From Dermatemys mawii (lineage: Eukaryota > Chordata > Testudines > Dermatemydidae): 64,000 nt of DNA. The position numbers and the translations under genes were made by a program. The DNA is taken from positions 5,715,991 to 5,779,990 of the forward strand of contig ML677374.1 in the NCBI GenBank assembly GCA_007922305.1. Reading direction: 5' to 3'. Below, in pieces: positions 23,701-35,700 of this stretch; position 1 is the first letter of the stretch; each line of letters opens with the position of its first letter. The notes beneath the pieces were generated by a model, which ran no database searches, was not told the origin of the DNA, and saw only the letters and a program-made list of their open reading frames with translations.

Positions 23701-26700
23701 GTAGGTGTATATTTTAAGTTCCATTTCTCTGATAGTTGTCCCTCTGGCCTCATAAATGCACACGTTATTGGTCAAAGTTGCACCAGCAGTCAACAGCATT
23801 TTTTCCCTTATAGCTTTCTTTGCTGTTGCTTTAATATGCATTTATTTCAGTAACAGATAAATAGAACATTAGGACATAGCAAATATTTCCAGTCTCAGTG
23901 GACAAGGGCCCTTGCTAGCTGTCTGGAATGTTGTTTGGCAGTAAAGCAGTTAACAGTTCCATGATAGTAATTAGGCTTTAAAGTAACACTTAAGTAAAAG
24001 GAATAAAAGAAGATTCACACTTTCCTGGGTGCTGCTGTTGTGATCTGGCTGCAGGCTCACCGAACCAACAGTGCATCTACTTATTCTCAGAATGTGCATC
24101 ACAGCCATAGAGTCTTATTTTAAAACAAAATTGTGAATTCCAAGAAATACAGCAAAATACATAGGAAGATCTGACTCATCAACTACAATAGAAGTCAAGA
24201 ACTGTTCAGAATGTGGTTTGAATATTTTAGCCAGACAAGGATTATACATAGTCAGTTTGGCCCTCATCTACAATGGCCAATCTATGTTAGAACTTTTCCC
24301 GGGTAGGAACCTAGGCTGAAGTTTATTTTCCTTTTTGATGGCCATTCTTCTAGCATGATTTGGCCCTGTCCATAGTAGTCAGACAGTTTTGGTTAGAACC
24401 CTATTTGTCTTTAGCAAAATAAACTCAGTTCTTAACCTTTGCTGGAAGGCTATTGTAGACCGTTCCTAAAGTCAATATCTTCAGAAGACGTAGGTTAATT
24501 TTTAACTCTGAATTTGATCCTATATGAGATTTGAGGGAATTGGGCAGAGTTGAAATTTTTAAGGCATGGTCCCATTTTTCAGTGTAGCTGTGTTAAGAAT
24601 CCTTATGAATACAGGTAGGTTTTCCCTGACTCTAAAATGGAGCGTATACTTAATGTTGTGGAACAGCTTGTGTTGTAACTTGTACATGTTGTAACTCCAA
24701 CATGATTACGTTTGGAGTATAGGCAGGACATTAAACTTACAATGGGATAATGTCTGGAGTATGTTTAGCCTCTGAATTTCCTAGTAGTGAATTCTATATT
24801 TGTGACCAATATTTAATTCTTTAACTGGTTTGGATGTATTCTTATTTACATGTATATTCTCCTTCCCGGGTAAGCACTACTAATGTAAAATTATATTTTA
24901 ATAAATGCTAGCAGTCTGACTATTTTTCCTGGAGGAAATAAAATAGAAGCCATTTTCAGCTACTCTTCTGAATCATGGCTGAGTCTACTGTGTTTTGTTC
25001 ATTTCTGATAATACCTAATCACAATAGATACACACTGCAAGCACAACTGACAAAGGAGCATTTCAGAAGAGCAGGGATTTGTATTTAATCTCAGTTGGAT
25101 GAAACATCCTCACGGTAGAGTAGAAAGAAGTATTCATATTTTCCTTCCAGAGGATGTTAAAAGAATTACAGAGCATATGAAACGTATGCCATAAAGGCAA
25201 AAGGCAGAGTGGATGGAAGGAAAAAGTATGGGAGAGCAGGATGTAGAAACTGACGATAGGAAAAAATGAAAAGATGTGGTGGTTCATCTTGGATAAGCAT
25301 CCTAAAATGTGGCTATTGTCTTCACCCTTGTCTCACACTTTGATTTTGAGTTCCTTATCTTACAGTCCTCTTACAGGTTCTCTCTGTTTTCTGATGGCAC
25401 CAGTAGTTCTTGGAGGAGCTTTCTGTTCAGTTTACCCATAGCAGTGCCAGGAGGAGATGGTTCCTTGTCATGACACAGAACGCCAAAAAGTCTTTGGCTA
25501 AGAAAATTGGGAGAATGTCTCATGACCTATAATGTCTTAGAAGATCCCAAGAGCTCACACTTCAAAATTGCAGCATTACATATGGGAAAAGCAATTACGA
25601 ATCTTTAGAGGTTTCTAAAATTTTAGTTTTTCCAGCTCCCTTTGAGGCTTGTACAGTTGGTCTCTTAGGGTTATGAACTTGGCTTTTTTTAATTACTAAG
25701 GATATAAAATAGGGTCAATATTTTTTTTAATTCTCAAACTGTAGGAGGGTTATATGCACTGTTGAGGCTGTTATGTACTGTACTAATTCCAGTCCATACT
25801 AGTAGTGTGATGGAGATTTCTGCAGAATGCATAGTGATCAGCTTTGCTTGAAGCAAGCGTAACCCAGTGGCAGTGTGATTGCTTGCATCCTGTTGGGGGT
25901 CATTTTACAGGTGGACAAACAGCCTGATAATATTTAACATTCTTTTTGAGGGTGCTAGTTGTGAGGAATAAAGTGTGTTGATGATTAAGTGCCACATAAA
26001 GTACTCATGTTATAGAAAATCAGGAAATCCTATTGTAATCTTCCTCTCCTATCCCCACACGTGATATTAAACCCTTGGTGTGCATTGCGGTTGGCGCTAA
26101 TGGAACCAAAAAAACCCCTTTCATTGACAAGTTGGATGAGTCACTATTGACAAGAAAAAGATTTATTAAAAGAAAATATAGTTGTATACTATAACCATAT
26201 CAAAACAATAGTATTCTCATTCCTAAAATCCTTTTAATTACCTTTTTGGTAACTATGTGATAAGAATATCTGAGTTAGTTCAAATTGAGATGCACCATGT
26301 AATTTGAATGATGGCATTGTTGATAGACTGATCATGAGGATTCTTAAATGTGGATTTAGCTCAGTTTTTTCACAATATATTACAGAGGTTATAATCTGTT
26401 GATCCAGTTGTCACAATTGCCTTTTGCAGATTGGGATTTTTCCACCAAATATTTTACATTAACTTTTACGTTTTGGCTCTTTGAAACCTCAGAAATTGGT
26501 TTGGTTCCAGACACAGCCATGGAGTCACAATACAGAGTAATGAAAAAAGTAATAAAATTTCCATGTATAAGTAGGACAAAGATTCCTGGGGGAAATACTG
26601 AGCAAGTGATTACAGGGAAGATTATTCTTTAGTTAGAGATTAATTGTATGTTCTGTAAGTTTGATATTGCACCTATACAACTAAGTCGCTTAAAAAAAAT

Positions 26701-29700
26701 CAGAACATTAAGAGAATTAGTAAATCCAGAGCTCAAACTGAGGGACATCTTAGAGCAGGAGAATTTTACTCTTGGTTGAAGGTGAGCATTTAGCTCAACA
26801 CAATAGGGACAGGGAAGCACCTGGCGTTAAAATCCAGAGTTTGCATGTTTTTATCAAATCACAAGTGGCATGCAATGCACAGTCACATACTGTTGATACT
26901 TGGTAGTCTTTATTTTTAGAACTTAGGGGGTATTTTTTTCCAAGACAATGCACAGGTAATTAGTGCTCTTTACAGAGGAATTTTGGTGGGAACTGAACAG
27001 ATATGTCCCTGTATGGTGTCTTTGCTAAATTATGGTCATACACAAATTCACAAAAGTATAAGTCATGTTAAAAGTACTGTAAAATGCTTTAATCCTATAT
27101 CCTAGGCCTGTTCCTCTCCCTAACATATACTAAATTCTCATCTCCTCTGTTTTTTCCTATTTGTTTCAGTACTGTACATATGTTAAACTGCACTTTGAGT
27201 TTAGTTTTTTGAGATGATCTAATGTAAAAAGGAGGACTGACTTCCTTTCATGTAGCCGGATAAGTTGTGTTTGGAGCATCATCAGAGATCTTTGGTATGT
27301 AAAGATCTATCCATCCTTCTGCCAATATGAATGAAGTATGATTCTGTATTAATCAACACTGGTTCTAACCCCATCTCTGATCTGTAACTGGTTGTATGAT
27401 GTAAAGTGATTACAGCATTAAAAAAAATGTTTCTTAGGATTTTTGAGAAGGGATGTGGGAGGAAAAAACATGCTTTTGGTTGGCTTGTTTGCATTGTTTT
27501 TGTTTACTAATAGGATTAGAGTTAATATTTTTAGTCACTTCTATGGTGCTCTCCACCATAGCATCTGTGCATAGACACAATATGCACTGGTGTTTCTGTG
27601 TGCTACAGTAAAAGAACCAGTTAATCTTAACTATCCATTGGTCTAACCTCTGCACAAAATTTCTCTGAACCTGATCTTTCTCTGCTGTGATGCTTATTGC
27701 CCAAGCTCAAGGACTTTTTTTTTTTGCATTTTTAATAGCAGCACTTGGTCTTACTATCTGATGCTCTCTGTCCATTAGAGATGCCTTATATCTGCAAAAT
27801 ATAACCACCTTCTTTGCAAGTGTTGGAGAGTAGCCAAATGCTGAAAAATAGGAAGTACAAGCTGTTGTAGTGATATTTCTCATTTAAGTGCAAAATGATT
27901 ATTGGCATCAACCACAGAGCCGTGGTGTGTAAAATTTTTTGTTTAACCTCAGCATTCTTAGCAGACATCACTTCTCCTGACATTGCTTTGTAGATTGTTT
28001 TTGTTTTTCTTGTTAGTATACGGACAATATTTTTATAGCAAATTAAGGGCTCTGTATGTCTGCTGCCACAGTTCAGTTTTTGGCAAAAACTGCTGAAATC
28101 GTATGGGCTGGGATATCTGCCAGGCTTTGATTGATTAGAGTAAAATGTTCGTATGGGTTTGAAATTGTATGTATAATTTAGTGTGTCAGCAACATATTCC
28201 TCTCTGCTTCCAGAGTCTATAAGCAGAGCGATAGTAAGTGTAAGTTAGATTTCTAAGAGAAGAGCTGGATGAATCCAGCTTATCTAGGAAACCAATTGTC
28301 TTCTACCAACACCCTCCCTTTTCCAAGGCAAATGGTGTGCAGAAGCCAATAAAAAAACATTTTTTTCAAACTGTAGAAAGATCTCTGGAATAAAATTACT
28401 AAGCATGTGATTGTTCCCCTTTGAAAAGGAAAACGGAGCCTCTATTCATTGATATTTTCCAATAATCAATATACAGATACCATAGTTTGCCACAGATGCT
28501 CAGATTAAGTGACTTGGTGCCATCACATATAGGCTGGAACATCTTAAAATCAGGATACCAGATTACTAGGATCAGTTTTTGGGAGAAAACTGGGAGTTCA
28601 ATTTTTCACTGACGTTACTGCATTTAGGTTTCTTTAGTTTTGACGTTCATGGTTAGCAGCAAGAAAGGTGGACCTTGGTCTTTTATAAAGGACACTGCTG
28701 TGCGTCTGAGGTGCAAAATGTTGGGATTAATTTCAGTTGTCCTACACATATTGGTGATTGATAGCCTTTCCCTTTTAATAAACAAACAAACAATACATAG
28801 ACTCCATAGTAAGAAATCTTGGAGATCATTTAGGATTTTCTCATTTATTTTACAATATAATTACACTTGGAAATACTTAAAAATTATAAATCTAGGTATT
28901 TACAAATTTAAAAATTTTTGGAATAATAAATTCTGTACAAGTTGCTTTAGATTTAAATTACTGTTCATAAGCCAAATATTTTTTGTAAAAAAGTGAAGCA
29001 TCGAAGAGTGGGGGGTTAGCTTATAAATGGGTCTACACCAAAATTTGATTATTTTAAACTCTGTGGAATTAATGAATTGAATTGAATATCTAATACATTG
29101 TCATTTTATTTACCTGGAGCGTCTGCATGCATGGTGCCCCTCAGTTCCCTGTGGCCGCGGTTTGCCATTCCCAGCCAGTGGGAGATACGGGAAGTAGCAC
29201 TGCTTCCCGCAGTTCCCATTGGCTGGGAATGGCAAACCACATCCACAGGGAGATGAGGGGCTCTGTGTCTGCAGACGCTCCAAGTAAACAAAATGTCCTG
29301 ACCCACCAGCGGCAAACCCTGAAGACCAGGAGCCAAAGTTTGCCAGCCACTGAAATATAGGGTTGGCTTATGACAGGGTAATAAAGTTTTTGCCGTTTTT
29401 ACCTATTCGTTTTGGGGGGTCAGCTTATAAACGAACGGGCTAATGAACGAGTATATACAGTGTGCTGTTGAACTAATAATACTTCCAATATTTGGATTGA
29501 CTGAAGCTGTGTTATAACTACTGTATTTTCCAATAGAATTTTTAGTGGAGGTTCTGTAGTTTCACTTAAATTTAATTTAACTCCAAAAGACTGGAACTAA
29601 GGCATTCCCTGCAGAGAGCTGGAAAAGGGATGTAGTGTTAATTTTTCGTTAAACTGTCTTCTAAATTGTAGCAAACTTGCCAGCAGACAGTATTGGGACG

Positions 29701-32700
29701 GCTTTCCTTAGCAAAGTTGTGTGTGACTTAGCCTTCTTTTAGCAAGAAATTTTATTGCAATGTAATTTAGAAATAATCTTCCTTTTTTATAAAATATTAC
29801 TTTGGATTCAGTTAAGTGTGAGAGCTATAATTTTACATCAGATACAATATCTGAATATACATAATCCTGTACTTATTTGAATTACAACTTTAAAGATAAA
29901 GGGCGTAACTTTATAAAGTGACACGTAAAGAACTGGACATGTAGCTCCAAATTAACAGTAATAGGAGTTCCATTGCAAAACACTGAAATTTCATCCCAAT
30001 TCATTGGACAAGTGATAATATATTGCTATGTTGGCTAAGATGAGTTTTGTCTTAGAAGGTGTGTGTGTATGACACTAGATATTTTGTGCTGTATGGTGGT
30101 TCTACTTTCAGATTATGAGCACATTAACAATATACTTCAAAAATATTTCCTGTACACAGCAGGCTGTGTGTGTGTAATAGCTCATAGACTTATTATATGC
30201 TGAGAGAAAATATTTTTGGTAACTACTGAAAGCTAATTTGCTTTAGTTAAGAATGTACATTTCAGAAAGCAAACAGTTCAGCTAGTTCATTGTATTAACA
30301 TTCATGAATCTCAAATCAGTATAAATCTAAAGCAGGTCACTCACTACCTTTGTGTTTCTACCTTGAGGAGATGAGTGAGCTAGTTACTATGATCTAATAA
30401 TATTTCCTTACTTGACAGATGCCTATAGTATTGTATACGTTCCTTTTATGGCTGTAGGTTTCATGAACTTTCCAGAAAAATGGATCTCTCTGAACAAGTG
30501 ACTCTCTGTAGTAGACAGTAAAGATACTGTCCCATTTATCATACACTGATCATACTAATTTATCTACAAATATGGATACAGTTCTGCTTAGTTAAAACCA
30601 AATTCATTTCTGCTTTTCATTCTACTTACTTCCCTTTCTCATAATAAAAAACTGGCACATTTCAGTTTCACACTATGGGGAATCTCTACATGGAGGCCTG
30701 AAACTGAAATAACAAGGGATCGTGTGTGTCAAAATTCATTAAAGGTGAAGACAAATTTGTAATAACCTAAAATTAGAATAAATTATAACTTAAACTATTT
30801 TGAATCAATATTGAGGTCTATCTCCTACCCCTCTTAAGTCTGGGTTGCCATGATGAGCAGGTTCTATGTCCTATTGAGATGGGTGGTTCTGCTCTCAGTT
30901 TCTGTCTTCATCTGACAGAAAGTGCAGTGCTGTCAAATAATACAGCATTACATAATGAATGCTTCCCTGCACAAATATAGTTAGTTACCACTGATGCCAA
31001 CCTTAGAAAAGGCCATAACATTTTCAGATGGAGCTCGCTTAGAGTAAAAAGCCTGAGGCGGTGAAGCTAAGGAAGGAGAGAATATCCTCACTTTATGTAA
31101 GGATAACATGAACTCCTAGCTGACCAGTATACTATCATCTCATATAAGGGCTTGCAATCAGCTATTCTTTAGGAACAGGTTTTTTTGTTTGTTTATTTTA
31201 AAGTACCTGAGGTGTTTTTTTTGTTTGTTTGTTTTTTACTTATTTAAATGATAAAGTCACTGGAATCTCAGACTTGAGATTCTTTCATATTGTGCTGAGA
31301 ACTTTCATATTGTATTAGTGATTTAAATTTTCAGTGCCTGGAATTGTGATACAATGTTATCTACTTGTTAAAGCAGGAGCCTTGTGAAGCTGCAGTTCAG
31401 ATTCACATAATGAGTAATTGGAAGTTTCACATTTAAATAAATCTGCAATGACTTACTCCATTTTTGAGAAGTTCAAAAATTATTATTCTGAGTATGCACA
31501 ACAAAAGTATCCAAGGATCAAAACTTCTCTAATTTGTTAGTAAAATTTGTATAAAATTGTTGTTTTGTCCAAGTCATGCTGCAGTCATTTATCACCACTC
31601 GTTTATGTTTAATTCTACTGTATAGGAAAACCAGACATATTTTAAAGTGAGTATATGGCATATGATGAGCAAAATGTAACTTAATTTTGTGCCATCAGGA
31701 ATGATATTTTATCACAATGCTAAAATATGTAGTAGTTTATGAGATGGAAAAATGCTTAATGAACTAGGCAGAGGCAGCGGAATTCTCTTAGTAAACAAGA
31801 TCAGAATCTAGGGCAGGTGTTAGAGTTGCATTCGTTTGAAGTGGATATCACGCATATAGCTTTTTAACCAATGAGGAGTTAGTGAAACTGTTTTCACTTT
31901 ATTGCCTTTTTACATAGCTTTTGTGCCTCACTGGACATCAAGTTTTGAAACAGGATGGCTCAGGCTTAATGTTATCTAGAACCTTTAATCTCTAGGTCAC
32001 TATTGAATTCTGCACCAAATTAATAGTGAATAAAGGTTTATCAACATTTGTTGATCAATGACTTCATGAAATGTATATTTAAAGGATTAAAAAGTGTAAA
32101 AGTATTTGGAATTAAGTACACTAAAAATTAAATAGACGCTGTACACACTTATACAGGACATAAAAAATAGAAGTTAGATGAAACTGTGGGGGCAGCAACC
32201 TTAAGTACCTCTTTCAGTGATTAAAATATTGACACGCATCCAGGGCTTAGGCATAACTGGATGAGACAAGGAGATGGTAATGTCATCCATCACTTTGTTT
32301 TTACTTGTTTGTGCTAGTTTAAGTCAAATGTCTAACTGTGGGTTGGCGTAAGCTATTTTTTTCCATGTTTAATTATAGAAACACTGTGTATTCCTGGAGT
32401 AAAAACGACACTTAAAATGCAGCAATACACAATGTTTCTGGAAGACCAAAATAAAATAGGTTGTATTGGGTACAGCAGAAATTATAATGATTTCAGGAGC
32501 TTAAATAACCAGTTGTGAAGAAATTAATTTTAACTGCCTGGACTGAACTAATACAGGCTTTCTAACATTGTCAGAGCTCTCTACTCCTAAAGTACTAGGT
32601 TGCTGACCTTAAGTAGCCAGAGAAGGTGGATGGGCTTGGAGTTTCTTTCCATTCCGGTGGCGGAAGGAGATGGGGGAACAGAGGGAGAGGTAGTGTAAAT

Positions 32701-35700
32701 AATACCCTTTTGTTCTTTAAAAAGAGAGGCTGTGGTTTGGCCTGTCATTTTATGTGGGGCTCCAGGAAGCCACTAGTGGTGGCTTTACGTGTAAAATACA
32801 TAAGCATTATTTTGCCTTCACTGGTATAAAAAAGTGTAAAGGGGACATTGGGAGTCTCCTCCCTGGGAACATTTTCTTTAAAACTAATCAGGTATGTATA
32901 TATTTTAGAGTATCTGTAAGCAGGTGGAAAGCTCTTGGTCCTTTCCCCTTAAAGATTCAGTAAAGGCAGAAACAGTTATAAAATACTTCATATATAGACA
33001 GCTTTTTGTTGCCACACCAAAATAAATGTTCGGGGGAGAAGGAAGTTGTCCAATTATTTTCTTGGGGTTACTGTGAAAATATTAATTCAGAAGCTATATC
33101 AATGGATTCATAATTGTTGTGGTTTGTGGCATAGCAGTAGTACAAAACACAATATTTCACAAGTTAGAATTCATAAGACTTTTGAAGATGACTAGATCAT
33201 GACTCTGGGTAACTTGAACCTTCCTGGTATTAAGCCCTTTCGACATGCACTGAGATGATGGATGTAGTAAATAATTGCTTTCTGAACCGCATCAACAGTC
33301 TCCTGAGGAATATTACACATCTAGCACTGGCTGTAGCAAGTTAGTTGGGCAGAACAACCAAATTAAACACTTGATATATTAGTGTTGAGTGATCACAATA
33401 TATTTTATGTAGTAAGGAAAGCAAAGCCAGTTATTAGCAAAGAAAAATTCATTACTTCAGTTAGCCAATTTTGTGGAATAAGTAGATCAGATATAAATAT
33501 AGGAGGGCTCCGATACTTAAGTGTGATTGAGTAGATTAGAACAAGTATGATGTATGCCCAAGATAATATTTTGTAAAGTAATAAAAAATAAATATATAAC
33601 CCTGACATGATGATTCCTGGGTATGTATGAAGATGATTTTTTTTAATGTCTAATGAACATCTTTGGAACTGACAGCAGAAGGGATTGGAAAATGCATCTT
33701 TTAGCAAGAGCCTAAGAAAAGAAAAGAACTTGAATAGTAAGCTGTTTTGTGCTAGGTGCTGTACAATGGGACCCTCATCTCTAAGAACTATTGTGATACA
33801 ATTAAAATCACCCTCCTCGTTACCAGGGATTAAACACCGATAGAAGTAAGCATGGAGAAGCCATAGAGAAAAAGTGAAGGGAACAGATTAAGTGCACTGT
33901 TCTCAGACTTTTGAAGATTTGAGGTCCTCATTCCTGACTCCAAAATATTAAGGCTTTCAGTAGGTGTGCAACCTTGCATGATGCTAAGTAGAACAGAGGA
34001 GAAATGAGCATGTTACAAGGAGAACAGTTCTTGTACTTAACTTTTGTCCAGATGCCCTTAAAGTAGAGGAGAGCTTTTCCTGATCTGTTAAATGTCTTTT
34101 TGTCCCCCCCCCCTCCCCTTTTTCTTTCAATACTAGAGAAATATACTGGTGCATTGACTCAGTAAGTCAAGGGGAAAATCTGATTTCCCCCCACCCCCAG
34201 TTTCACATTGCAGTTGGGTGTGGGTAGTGATGGTGTAACTGCCAACCAGCAAAGATGCTGAGAAAGAAAATTCAAACTTCCCATTAAAAATAATTTTTTA
34301 AAAAAAGCCTGGTAATGTTTTATGGACCCTTGTGACAAGGAGTTTATACTGCCAGATGACTCAGCTATTGATAGTGACTAGAGACTTAAGTACAAATCTT
34401 CCACAAGCTTTGTCCCATCGGCATAGAATGGGTATATGAGATCCTAGAGTGGGACAGCTGGATCAGTGCTGCTGTGAAGTCTGTTGTGTAGACATAGCCT
34501 CTGGGTATGGTTACACTTACAAGATTATAGCGCTATTGGTTATAGCAGTCCCCTTATACAGTAATATGTACAGCGCTATTGTATGTCCACACTCGGACGC
34601 GCCAGCGGTATAGCATGGCCACATTTGGGGCACTTAATGCAGCATTAAGAGCAGCGCATTAGGGCAGGTATCCCAGCATTCAGCTGGGTGCAACGTGCTT
34701 TTTAAATGAGGAGGGTGAGGGGGGACGCGTTGTGTGTATGCAGAGGGAGAGAGCCAGTGGTTTTTCCGTTCTTCTGAAAGTCTGTCAGCGAGCCTCTGTT
34801 CACAGAAGGCTTTGTTTTCACACAGGCTCCCTCCTTAAACATTTGCATTGCTTATCTGCCGAGTTAAGAGAGAAACTCTAAAGAGGTACTTCCACATTCC
34901 TCCAGCCGAGTTCAAAACAAAGGGAAGAGTCGTCAATTGCCTTAAATGGCTCTAGGTATCTCCAGAGATCACTTGTAGTGCAGTGGGTGTCCACATTCTT
35001 GCTGTAGCGCTACAGCCCTTATTCCCCATGTGGAGGTGGATTACCAGGAGCGCTATAACTCCGCAGTTATAGTGCTCTGCGTGCCTTGCCAGTGTGGACG
35101 GGGAGGAGGTTATAGCGCTCATGGGGGCTTTATAGCGCTATAAAGTGCCAGTGTAACCAAGCCCTCTGTGTCTTTCATGGCATTAGGTGTCAGTATGCTG
35201 CAGGCAGGACAGCCTTTTGGATAAGATCTAAAACAGAGATCCTGAGCACTAAGGATATGTCTGCACTGCAGTTTGGCGCAAGCTTCCCAGTCTGGGTAGA
35301 CAGACCTGTTGCTATCTCCTCTCAAGCTAGCTGGCAAAAAGAGCCACGCAGATGTTGTGGCATGGGTAATGACTCTAGCCCAAGTTTGAACCCAGGGGAG
35401 CCTAAGTCCCTGCGTGTGCCGCAGCGTCCACACTACTGTTTCTACTGCAGTAGCTCAGAGAGAGCAAGCTATGAGTCTGTCTTCCGGCCCGGGGAGACGC
35501 GCTCCCAGCTGCAATATCCACTGCTTACAAGTAGAGGTTTTTTATTCTTGGTTTCCTAGTCCAGTTCAAACTTGCACAATTATATTCAGCTTCTTAAATT
35601 GCTCCACATTTGGTTTAGTTCAGTGTTCTTCACTACACAAGTTTAACACAGGAAATGTTATGTGCTGTTAGATATTAGAGGTGATGTTAAACACAGAGAA

